64,000 bases of DNA from Lineus longissimus (Eukaryota; Nemertea; Pilidiophora; Heteronemertea; Lineidae). The first letter of the stretch is position 1. Each line of letters starts with the position of its first letter. Below the pieces are notes generated by a model, which did no database searches, was not told where the DNA came from, and was given only the letters and a program-made list of their open reading frames with translations. Both the position numbers and the translations under genes were made by a program. The stretch lies in NCBI RefSeq assembly GCF_910592395.1, contig NC_088316.1, forward strand, positions 12,708,001-12,772,000, given 5' to 3'. Shown here piece by piece: positions 39,383 to 50,665 of this stretch.

Positions 39383-42300
39383 GATTTGTATGTGAACGTT
39401 ACCTCTCTTGACTACATGCCCGGGATGTCTATGGCAGGAATTAATCGGGCATTTCAGAATCCTCTGCGCAGTCTTGATACATCAAACTACCGTATGTCCC
39501 AACTGAGCGATTTCAATGTCGGCACTGCCTTACAATTGACATGTGACAAATGGAACATTAGGAAGAAATCGAGACAGAATTGGTTAGATATCGCTGAAAA
39601 CTTTTTGACTAACGTCAGCGTATTTCAAACATATCTACATGTATACAAAGAACTAGAAATTTGTTTAATACAGATCTCGAATTATAGAACAGATGAGCGT
39701 CAACATGAGTGTCAGATACAATCAATCAAAGTTATTAATAATCTTCCATCTAATCTCCTTACTTAGCCGTATACTTTATGATTTAGGTATAAGCAGAATA
39801 TTTCAATGAGTGTATTTTTGATTATCTTTATCACATCATTGTAAGTTAGTGATTGTAAGTTGTTTTCAATGTTTTCAATAGATTCTGCGCCTGAATCGGA
39901 GGCCAATATTCCATCTTCTCCCTTAGGCTTGTCACTAGACATTCAATTGCTTAATTATAAGAAAGGATTAAGGTTTATACTGATGTCGCTGTCCTAAATG
40001 AGTAGAGAAATCAGTGTTTGTGATGTATGCCTAGTTTGGGGTACAAATTGCGGTTATATCTACCATATCTGCCTAAGTTGTGAAGATTATTGCACGTGCC
40101 CACAAAAAGACGGCTGAATGTCCATCTAGTGATCAATAAAGAAAAAAAGTGAACTATATAAATTTACATAGTTTTGCCCTTTCACAAAAATCCGAGTAGC
40201 CCTGTTGTTTTAACAAGTATGACGATGAGAGAGGTATCATTTTGATCCTATTGGTCTTGCCTTTAATAGCAATTCTTGCAAGTAACTAGGGGTTCAATTG
40301 CAATTGAGTAACATACGATTAAAAAACACATTTTATTGGGTTAAGTTTAGTTGTTCATTGTTCTCTGATCTATACTTGGTGCTACTCGTGATTTGTATCT
40401 CGCTACCCTGGTACCGATATCAAGTGGTGCCTGGAACTAGTTGTTGGCAAAGAACAGAAGAGGCCAGATGGCTTGATGCAGGAGAGCGGGATGGTGCGGC
40501 AGCTCGTCTTCGTCAGTGAAGTCTTGATTAAGACATAGTACGTAGGTTATGTATTGAGTTGTCCTTCTGGTGACCATCAGCCTTTGTAATGTTGTTGGTG
40601 ATGGGAGTTGCGGATGGTTTACTCGTTTGCTCATAGATGCAGGCACTTGCGATAATAGACAGGTTTGGCAATCCGTAACGACGAGGAACGAAGGTTAGCG
40701 GTGTCATCAACACCCGTGCTGATTCACTGACGCGGCACTCATAAATCATATCTTATCTTATATCAATGCTGGGTTGTAGGATGAATAAAATGCCATGAAA
40801 TACCGCTGCATATTTTGTACTTCGCTTGTAGCTCTTCGTATGGCTTGCGTTACCTACAAAGAATAGCCAAGTGAATGCATCCTCGTATTCCAAGCTTTTC
40901 AATACACTCCCGTAAAAGTTCACGACGTAGGAATGCAAAACCCTGAATCTGAGGATGAGTGAACTGCCAGAGTTGCCTTAAAGGCGTACTGCCGTTCGTG
41001 ATTACTGGTGGTCCATGGCCAGGAAATTAGAAATGTAGTTATACGCAAAGCTGTAGTGCAGCTACATGTATATTGCATACGAATTTGCTGAAACTAGATA
41101 TTGTATATGTATATCAGTCTACACAACGGCAATGTGGACATATTTACGCCACTGGAAGTTTTCAATTCAATTTCAAATTTGAAATTTTTAACGAACGGCG
41201 TGTGTCTTGAACGAATGAGGATATTTCATTTCATCTATGATTTCATTTGAGCGCCGTGCTTTGAAAAAGCACCCGGCTAGCCATTAAAAATACTGTTAAT
41301 TGGCTCCCTTGCGCAATTAAATGTATAACTGTATAGTGTACATTGTCGTCTCCTATCAGTTTGCGTGTTTTTATGAAAGAGATGAATTTACGTAATCGGT
41401 GAAGGATATTGAAGATCGCGATAAACATACTCCGGACGCAGCGGACCGGCCTTGTCCTGTCGCTGGAAATCCAATTGATCACGCAATGGACTGCCCCGGG
41501 AGTGTAGGTAAACTTAAGGCGATATATGACTGCACACCAGGATCATTGTACGAACGACTTGCCATACGGTCGCACCTACATGTAGGCCTACATTCCCATT
41601 GTTCTATACTGTCTTGTCAAAGGGTTTTCACGGCAAATCTTCATCTGTCGACCCCCACGAGACAGCATGCATGATGGTCGGTAGGCCTAACCTGGCAAAG
41701 GCAAGTAAACGAAATGGCCGACTAAATCATGATGGCTTCCTATACCAAGATGGCTCAGAATGGAGCAATACCCTGCATGGTAGCGGCCGCCGATGTTAAC
41801 AGATTGATCACTTCTATATTGACAACAATGGGTGAATGCATGCTGATAGCACCCAGGGACGCGCATGCACCGTCAATACAACGACAATATTATCCAAATC
41901 GTTGGTCGACGGTTATCAGAGAGAATTTCGCAAAAACTGCACCATCTATTCTCTTACTTTACGTTACCATGGAGATCTACGAAGTCGTTTCCCAATGCTG
42001 TTGTTGAGTGTTTGAGTTGCGTCTACAGATCTGTTAAGTCGGGTCGTCGATATGACACTTCCAGGGAAAGGAGAGTACGGTTGCCAGTGCATGGAAGTAA
42101 TTGCTTTCTTAATAAGGTATGTACCTATTTAGTTTCCTTCAGGCCAGTGCGATAATTTAGTCTTTAAAATGAGTTGTTTTATGAAATGATATCATTGTTT
42201 GTTAAGATAATTGTCGTATCAATGTGGGTGTGTACCTGTTGTTCGTTGACTGCTTTTGCCCATAGGTCTAATAGTCGCATTATGCAAGGAATGCTTTCAG

Positions 42301-43145
42301 GGTACGTGTAACGTAAGTTTGTATCTTTCCTTCTGGGTTTATGATTTGATATACATGTACATGTAATCTTCTTAATCTCTTCCAAATCACCTCTTTCACC
42401 AGGAAACGAGAACCATGATTTCTTTGCAATATATTTCAGGGTCCATGCCCTTTTTCTGCAACCATGGTTACCATCTTAATAGATGCTACCATTTAGAACT
42501 TGATATGCGGTTATATGTATTTCTCATGTACTCGGAGCATGGCCATAGCGATTTAGCAGAATCTGCGAAAACTTAGTAGAAATAGCCTAAAATCAGTATG
42601 AGAGTATCAATATCATATATATGATAGATATTTGTACTATTCCATAATGTTTGAACCGGGATTTTTATCAAGCATTAAGAAAAAACAACATGCATGAACA
42701 AATTGTCTGCATGTTATTCTCGGACCATTTCCACATCGGCCGTAGTGGGGAGACAGAATGTGAGGAATAGTATAAATATTGTTGTATTTGATATCGTTAT
42801 TGTCATTATAGGTTTCCGCCCAGTTTCTACAGTTTCTGAAGATTCCGCCAATTCGCCATGGCCTCAGACCGTGGCTAGCATTTCTCGATTTCAACCGTTG
42901 TCCAACTCGTTGTTGCCACAACAAGTACGCTTTTTTGCCCAACATTTTATTGTCCTAGTCGCAGTAGTAATTTTAGCAACACATTGCTAAATAACAATAG
43001 GCTGATGTTAGCAAACATTTTACATTATCTAATGAGCTATCGCGGCCGGCTTGAACAATCACTGCTAGCTATCAATCAATTAACATATCACCTTTTGTAA
43101 AATGATCAGGGTGTCTCAAAAAGACTGCACTCCTTCGTTAGAGGC
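39383..43145. other. Intergenic, no gene recognised
   Basis: Frames such as 41399-41674, 41729-42007 and 41865-42155 (+) overlap in different phases and carry no family motif. TAGGCCTA and TACATGTA words are common. The GPCR promoter should lie at the left end, but I see no core element. Confidence 0.45.
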
Positions 43146-43378
43146 AATCGTGGCGCCGTAGAAGAGAGTCGGCCTCGTGATCAAAAGCTCATTGTTTCGA
43201 CTCCCACCCGAATTACTGCTCGGTTCTCCTCCTTGTCGAGTTCAGGTGATCGCCTTCTGATTGCTCCTTGAAACCCCTGACCAGAGTAATAATAATGTAT
43301 ACCAAAAGCGCTTTGAACAGGGAAATATGGAAAAGCGCTATAAGACCTCACTGAATATTATTATCATTATTGTTATTC
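43146..43378 (+). mobile_element. tRNA-derived SINE
   Basis: The head has an A-box-like GTGGCGCCGTAGAAGAGAG, GTCGGCCTCGTGATC in the anticodon-arm region and a B box, GTTTCGACTCCC. The body is followed by a typical 3' module, AAGCGCTTTGAACAGGGAAA and AAAAGCGCTATAAG, and an (ATT)n tail, TATTATTATCATTATTGTTATT. The layout of tRNA head, body, LINE-like 3' end and ATT tail is that of an animal SINE2-type element. Confidence 0.75.
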
Positions 43379-44344
43379 TAGACATGTTATAGGGTCTGCA
43401 CATCATTCCTCGATCTAGCCAAAGTCACTTTCCAAGTCGTGGTTATGGCCAACACACGACTGTGAATACAAACCCCTTAATCACATGCAAAACATGGAAC
43501 TTTAAAAAATAGTTCAACAATACAGTCTTGTGACTGCACGATATCACTATATCCGGCAAGAGTTATGTTGGGTTTTTCCAAAAATACTTTGGTTGCAATG
43601 CCGTAGTACATGTGTACCAGTACATGTATATCTCTTTTTCTACGCATTTTAGAGTGCGCCACGTTTTGGCTGCAGCGGTTTTGGTATCGTAACCATTGTC
43701 ACATTTCAATGTTTGATTGAGGTGTTTCGAAATTGATTCTTTACTGTCGCTGTACCTATGGATTGTTCCGCGGTCAATTATGAAACATCACTGGGGCTGG
43801 AGTTACCATCCGACTCAAATCCTTGGCTAGGCGTATCTCTATTTTGGTCTCATTTTGTCTCCACCCTCGTTGTGTTTGGTGTGGAGACAAGACCGTTAAT
43901 GAATATTCATAGGTTGGAGTGTCGAGGCCTATCAATTAGACGAGTGCATGTTTTTAACTCTCAAGTACATATTTGGAGAGGTATTGAAAAAATATTTGCT
44001 GTGGCAAGTCTACAGATATAAAGAAATTATTTGATGAAAAAATTAATTTCGAATTTTGCTAATTGGGTAATAGTGTTTTGAGTTTTTTCTACCAGTTGGC
44101 TGAAAAGAGTGGAAATATCAAAGTCTGTCTAATTTGTCGATTATCAAAAAATTTCCGTGGTCAACTACCAGTTTATTTTTCACCATTTACTTGCCCGCCT
44201 GTCCGGAATATCATATCAAAATTTCAGATTCACAACCCCACGCAGTATTTGATGCGTCGCGGTCAAACATTGACAATTTAACTGCTAAAAGGCTTAAAAA
44301 ATCAATGGTGGTCTTGTCTCTGAGACAATCAGTATCAATTTCCA
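43379..44344. other. Intergenic, nothing recognised
   Basis: No coding or structured feature was found. A phrase near 43660-43700 (GCTGCAGCGGTTTTGGTATC) is weakly like 54355-54385, next to a family C copy. Confidence 0.4.
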
Positions 44345-44455
44345 AGCCTCGACATTGGTAACGGTTACCTAGTGATATTTGCACCGTATACTAGCGTATT
44401 TTTGCTAGTCCACAGCAAATGCTAGGTATCTTCTCATTGGGAGATTGAACCAGTA
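44345..44455 (+). repeat. Dispersed repeat family E, copy 1
   Basis: It aligns with 47925-48020 in the same orientation. Shared words are AGCCTCG-CATT-GTAACGGTT, CACCGT-TACTAGCGT and AGCAAATGCTA-GTA followed by TCATTG-GAGATTG. About 110 bp, non-coding. Confidence 0.6.
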
Positions 44456-46120
44456 TCTCCTGTTTTCACCTCTTTAATTCACATCAGTTTTTCCCCACGA
44501 CTATCACGGACATCGGCACGTCCAGTCCGGATGTAACGGCAGTAGTCAACAATCTCCTGCATAAATCTGTCGGCCAAGCGTAGGTGATAAATATCCCAAA
44601 ATGCAACGATACGGCGACAATGAGAAACGTGCTGGATGGCTGACACTGCAGCCAGTCGCGCGAATGGAATGAAGGAGGCAGCGATTTTTTACGGACAACT
44701 CATTGCTAATTGCCTTTATTTGCACGGAGGGCGGATTGGTCGAGTTGTTTTTCGTGATCTATGGTGAAAATGTCTCATTGCGGTGCCATTTGCGAAGGTT
44801 TGGGTCGTGACCGGCAGCTATTTTGGTGTAAAATATCGAAATGTGGTATTTTCTTGAGATGAGGAATTTCTTTTGTTAAAGAATTCATATTTTCATGTAT
44901 GCGTAATATCGCCATCATACAAGACAACAGGTGATAACAAGAAAAATGACAGAGAATATCACTATGATCAAAGCGATCAAAATTTATTATTTCAAGGTTG
45001 GACTTAAACTTGTACAAATGATTGTAGAATGGCATTACTATGCATTACTCACAGTACAATTGTCGTACCCATTCTCCAAGCAGATCGATGTTGTTCCTCG
45101 GCTGCACAGGAGTCTTTCTGCGTAGCCTGATTCATCCCAAGGCCACCATTGAACACTTTAACGGAACTTTCAAACGTAGGAAAATCATGACTCAGTATGT
45201 TACCTCCCTTTTAATATTGACCACCTTGAGCCGAGTAAATACCCATCAATCAGTTATTGATCTTGGCGACACAATTGGATCTCGGATTAATGGTTATCTC
45301 GCGAAGACACTGGACGCTTCAACAAACGATCGGCCATCCTTTGCGGCCATTTTGTTGACGTCATTGCTTCATGAGTCATTCGGTATCAACTTCCAAGGTC
45401 AAAGTGGGATCGAACTACTGTCGATATCAATTCAAAATAAATCTGAAAATAAATTAGTTACCTAGATTTCGTAATCCGTACGGAAAACGAAGGACGAAGT
45501 AAGAAGGTCGGTTTTGTCGTAAAGCCATGTGCCAATTCACTTACGTGACACAATCTTTTATACTTAGTTATGGGAGAAATCGGGACAATTAAAAAAAAAA
45601 CAATTGTCGACAAAATACATTTCCATTCTTCGTACTTGTCGATCGTAGCTCTTCGTAAGGCCTTCGAAACCTGTCTGATATGAACATCTTCTAAAAAACA
45701 TTTGGTTTTAAAAAGCATTAACATGTTGGGGAAATAGAATTTGTATTTCGAGATTTTTAATCATCATAATCAAGAAATGTTTCGAAATCACTTTCACAAT
45801 GGTCAAATGGTACCGTATATACTTCAGAGATTGTCTATCACATATTTGGAGGAATTTCTAGCCTTTATGTTAGAAAGCTGCCTTTTCTCGAGTTGTGCCC
45901 GACTCCACACGGACGCACCCGAACAAAAACCGAAGAATCCCATGTAGCTGTCGATCATTTGTTACACTTCTGTCAACACTTGACAATCTCTTTGATGACT
46001 TTAGTTAATCAATATGAACATGATGAGGCAAATGGATGATGATTGATCGCCAGTGCGAGGCGGTATTGATACTACGGCTTAACCGTGTTATCAAGCGGCT
46101 CACCTACTGACTGCGCCTGG
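44456..46120. other. Intergenic, no gene recognised
   Basis: The longest frame, 45040-45465 (+, 141 codons), has no recognisable motif and no exon-type boundaries. Nothing else stands out. Confidence 0.4.
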
Positions 46121-46158
46121 CATTCCGGCCGTTTGTCAACAAACGGTCGCCCGGAATG
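46121..46158. repeat. Strong hairpin
   Basis: CATTCCGGCCGTTTGTCAAC is followed by AAACGGTCGCCCGGAATG. The outer CATTCCGG/CCGGAATG and inner CCGTTTGT/(A)CAAACGG arms pair with a small internal asymmetry. It could form a cruciform or RNA hairpin; no associated gene is seen. Confidence 0.65.
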
Positions 46159-47924
46159 AATCTGAACCACAGGCCACTTAATCAATGGTCGGTAAGGGGT
46201 TAAAAGTTTGTAAAATGTCTATGAAGGGTTGCGAGTAAGTTGAAGAACGAGAAGGAATCCTGAGAGGTTCCGTTAGGGGCCGAAATGTAGGAAACTTCCG
46301 CATTTTCATCAAGTTCACCCCCTGCACATCAATGCACTACACAATGTACAGGGGGCGAAGTTTCTTGCCTTTCGGTCTCTTTGAGACCTCTTTGGATTTT
46401 GTGCATGCTCCCTCTTCCGCCCGAACCCTTTTACCGTGTTTTGACCCCTAAATATAGCGATGTGATCGTCAAGCCACCCTCCAAACGGCTATCCTAAAAA
46501 CAGCTTCACGCACGGGCACTATACACAGCAAAATGAATTACAGAGCCGGGGAATCCAAGTAAACCAAATAGCGTTGGTTCACGAATTCCAGCCCTTGTTT
46601 TGATCCCACAGGCAGTCAGTATCAGTCTCGATGTACTTCGTACCAAGACGTGCAACGGTCCAAAACAATCAATGATAGCAATGTCTCTTGCTGATAGTGA
46701 TAATGGTGATCATTGAGTAGCAATGTCGGCCTTATTTGATATGAGACACATCATGTCACTATAAGTGTGTATTTGACGCGTCGGCTTCATTTCAAAAAGG
46801 CCAATGATCGGTTTTTGAGACCATTAAAACCCGATTCCCTCTTTCAAAATGCTCAGTCAATTGTACCGTTTTGTACATTCAATAAACCCACATTATTGCT
46901 CGTCTCCTATGGGACCTGCTACCATGGCAACGACATAAACACAACCAAGAGTGACCATTAGTGCGTCAGCTTCCTGTTTAGGGACCGGTATTGATATAGT
47001 CAGGCTTTCAGGTTGAATACCTCCCTGGTGCAGGGGAGTAAAATGTTTTTTTCTTGGGCGACTGGATCAACAGGTAGTTTGGACTCGATAAGAAATTCCA
47101 GTAGATTATCTATGCGCAGATTACCAGCCGTCCTCCAAACTATGGAGTCATTTTCTAGATGCTGCGATGTCAGTTCTAGTTCTATAATTGAATCACACTC
47201 TTTTCTCCAAGTGGCAAAAATGTGTCGGAGACAACGTTTTCAATAACAAAATAAACGAGGCAAAATTGCGTGTTTTTTACATTCAATGAGTGATTTCACT
47301 ATACTCCGGACGCGGTGGATGGGTCTACTCCCTCCCCTCGTCCCTCGGATTGACACATTGACAATATATATTTTGCATTCGAAATTTCGCTCTTCAGCGG
47401 CAAACTACGGCGGTTTACCACTACAGTGGAATCAAGCCTTCATTGACCCAATGTCCGGAGTGATTTCAAAGATTTTCTCATGGAAATCGTTTTCTGCTAC
47501 GGAATACGTGGTTCATCACATTTCCACTAGGGGTCTCCAAGGACTTCTCGATTTGGTGATCACTTAATCGATTTTCTCGGATGATTGCCTGGATCAAGGG
47601 GAAAATATCTGCCTTGATTTATTGGGTGGGTATCGTGGGCAAGTTGAAATGTTGGCTGGGATGTTGGCAGTTTGGGAAACCAACTACACGAGGGCGTTAT
47701 GGTCGGGGTTGGCGAGCACAAAGAGGCATTCTACAAATTAAGTTATCCTCAGAGAAAATAAACTTTCGCTGAAAATATTTATTTGAAAAGTTCTACCATG
47801 ATACAGCTTTGGTGACGTCACCGATTCTCAGGAGGCTCGCTCTGGTACAACTATCAAAGTATAACGGTCACCGGTTTTGCCACTTTTTATATGTTCCCTC
47901 GTTGTCTAGGATTCCCCCAATCTC
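46159..47924. other. Intergenic, nothing recognised
   Basis: Frames at 46767-46961, 47013-47246, 47286-47567 and 47581-47772 (+) carry no known motif. No RNA gene was seen. Confidence 0.4.
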
Positions 47925-48020
47925 CTAGCCTCGCCATTAGTAACGGTTTCACCGTGTACTAGCGTTCTTTCGCTCCGAAGCAAATGCTACGTAGCATTTC
48001 ATTGCGAGATTGTCGGGTTC
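47925..48020 (+). repeat. Dispersed repeat family E, copy 2
   Basis: Homologous to 44345-44455 and in the same orientation. The two are 3.5 kb apart in the gene-poor stretch. Confidence 0.6.
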
Positions 48021-48208
48021 CCTTCTATGTAAACCCCAAGCGCACTTCCTAGCACATGCGTAGTGATACTTCAAATAGATCCTAAAATGGTTGCGCTCGA
48101 AAGATGTTTGAGGGAAGTTTATAATATCGATTAAAATCTTAATCAAAGCCAAAGGATCTGGTAATTTTGTCGCCCGAATTGCGATTTAGAGAGCTCTTAA
48201 TAACATAT

Positions 48209-48354
48209 CGAACCAGAAGCATGCAGCAGATACTGGAGATGACTTGAACCTCAGAACCTATGGATGGAGCATTTCGAACCAGCAGCATGCAGTAGAGGTA
48301 CACTCATGATCCTGGAGATGACATGAACCTCAGAACCTCTGTATGGAGATTGGA
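48209..48354 (+). repeat. Imperfect tandem duplication
   Basis: Unit 1 is 48209-48274 and unit 2 starts at 48275. Both read CGAACCAG-AGCATGCAG-AGA, CTGGAGATGAC and GAACCTCAGAACCT. Unit 2 is longer because of an insertion, GTACACTCATGATC. No coding role is seen. Confidence 0.8.
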
Positions 48355-48438
48355 AATTGCCTACATGATGCGACCTCTCTTTACAAGCGATGCAGGGGCT
48401 CTGCGTAGTGTATTACGTATTGCTAACTCCTAGTACAG

Positions 48439-48595
48439 ATGCCCTCGCTACTTCAATCCCCCGCCGCTCCCTCAGAATCAATTAGCCAGGAATCAGCCCA
48501 AAGAATTGATTTCGGCCTAAGTACATTACATTGCCACAATGTGGCAATTAATAAAGCTATTATTGGTGGAGAGCTATCACTCTCCGGCATTGGAG
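48439..48595 (+). CDS. Possible isolated 5' coding exon, unassigned
   Basis: A frame from ATG at 48439 reads MPSLLQSPAAPSESISQESA and continues with QRIDFGLSTLHCHNVAINKA IIGGELSLSGIG without a stop up to GGAG|GTGAGA, a good donor. Composition is plausible for coding DNA, but I do not recognise the peptide or find a partner exon. It may be chance. Confidence 0.15.
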
Positions 48596-48599
48596 GTGA

Positions 48600-50568
48600 G
48601 ACGTAACGTAATCCATGAGGATCAGCGCACCCACCAATCAATCAGTCGCTTTATGATCACGTCACAGACAACAGGTCGACCATCGGCATGATGCTTCCTG
48701 TTGCATTCAGTAGGGGTAGAAGGATTCGCAGCCTGGTCCCAAGTCATTGCGCCTCCGCCAATTCCTGACGCAAGGTTGGATTGTTGCTACGTTTACCGGA
48801 CCAAATCGACCACCCAAATATCACGAGATCTCGCAGGGACGCGCGTGGTTTTACCAGGTTCAAGGATTCGTTGTTGGCCGCTGTTTTGACACAGCAAAGC
48901 AACCGTGAGCCAAGGCAACATTTTCAAGTTCCAAGCATTGCAGTAGACCATCAAAAACTATGCCTATGTAGTTTGAACCGTTGAATCGCCCACACTTTAC
49001 TGCCCATTGCGAACGTACCGTGACCTTAACCGGACTTCATGCCAGATTCTTACAAGCTCTTAACGGGAATCAAGACAGGTTCGAACTCTAAGATTTTCTC
49101 ACCAATCCAAGGCAGATTATTACAATATATTCATACTAACCAATTCCAAATCCACTCTGAAGGAATGGCTTGCTCGTTCTTAAAGTGCTACGTTACAAGT
49201 GACAACGTGAACTGCATGTAAACAGCATGCGAATCCGAAAGATATCTAAGGCATACTTCTCATCACAATAATCATGGCAACCGCTTTCTTCATGTCCTTC
49301 GTTCTGGGTTATTTCTGGGGCTGATAATCATCGCAGCTATAGATTTTTAGAGTTCATCCATCATTTTGCAATCTTTGAAATGAGCAAAGACCTCTTTTTC
49401 AAATACTGCATTCGATGTTAGGAAATTGCAAAACTAATGTAATTGCTTGATTGGATCGTCAACCCTGCGTAAAATATTTGCACAAGGATCGTTTTAATGA
49501 TGTTGGCAAATCGATGAAAACTGATGATTCGAGCTTTTTAGGCAAACCGATAAATAAGAAGTCCTCGCACAATCTTGGGGTACGAAACGTGCGTGGAACA
49601 ATGCGTTGAAGTATTGCAGATTGGTCGTTTTGACAACGAGGCGAAAAACAAGGATAGACATTGATAATGTGGTATGCAATTTGTAATATCGGTCTCCCAG
49701 ACCATGTAGGCCTACGTAGTGGAACACACTAGTAATGAAATGCTATGCATGAACTAGTTTAGTTTCGCGACATCTGGCGGCTCATGGCATATCATAGAAA
49801 TAGATGTTTTTGAGCTTCCGAAACAAATATGCGCCCTGTTGGTCTTTTTGGTGAAATGAAAAATCCCAAATGCTTTTTTAGATGGTCATAATCCTCTGAA
49901 CGTTTCTCACCCTGCGTGAATACCAGTATATAGTGTATAGATGCAAAACTTAGGTTGTAGCAAGCAAACGCCTACTGGCATGAATTGATGAATAGGACAA
50001 TGAATAAAAAAATACTCCCTGAAAAAACACCTGCAGAGTGAACGCTTAAGAAGAAGAAAACGAATTGGTAACCAACAAATTGTACCACCAGATGGGTAAA
50101 CGTGTGATTACATAACACCAATTGTAACATGACACCTAACGACCATGTCCCATGTCGGTGAACCTGGTAACGCGTCCAATCAGTTTGCTACCAATATCAT
50201 CCTCCCTTGGAACAGGTTTCCATGGAAACAGTAGGTTTCTGGTGCTCCTTGTATATTTGATTGCCTTGGAAACGAGAGCAGATTCTGGTCGTTGCCCTTC
50301 GCTGTATCGAAGGCGGTAAATCTTAACCCTTCAGGTCTCACTAAGTTGTGATATCTTGAATTTGGTATCTTTATTCGGGACTATGCGTTCCGCGCTTTTT
50401 TGGGAGGGTTATTCGTTGATGCCTGCTGGTATGCATTCAACCAGGAGCTAATAAATCGTCGTTGAAACGATCTTTTAATACTCAAGGTCGTCCTAACTGC
50501 AGTGCTGTACCGAAGTTATGTTTAGTTTCTCTCAGAAATTGCCCGATAGATGCTAGTGCCGGCTATGT
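48600..50568. other. Intergenic, nothing recognised
   Basis: Only short unrelated frames on both strands were found. No repeat or RNA gene was identified. Confidence 0.4.
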
Positions 50569-50665
50569 CCATACTGAACTTCCAGCGGTATTGCCTCCGT
50601 AGCCTCCGCCCATACGGGCGTTGCCTGGAAGCTGAGTAATGTCAATGCGTTGAGGGTCAAGATGG
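50569..50665 (-). repeat. Dispersed repeat family D, copy 2 (inverted relative to copy 1)
   Basis: It matches the reverse complement of 16255-16350 over almost its full length. See TATTGCCTCCGTAGCCTCCG and GGAAGCTGAGTAATGTCAAT. Confidence 0.6.

Noticed and set aside
45040-45465. 141-codon frame as a gene
   Set aside because: No family features or exon boundaries; composition resembles surrounding non-coding DNA.
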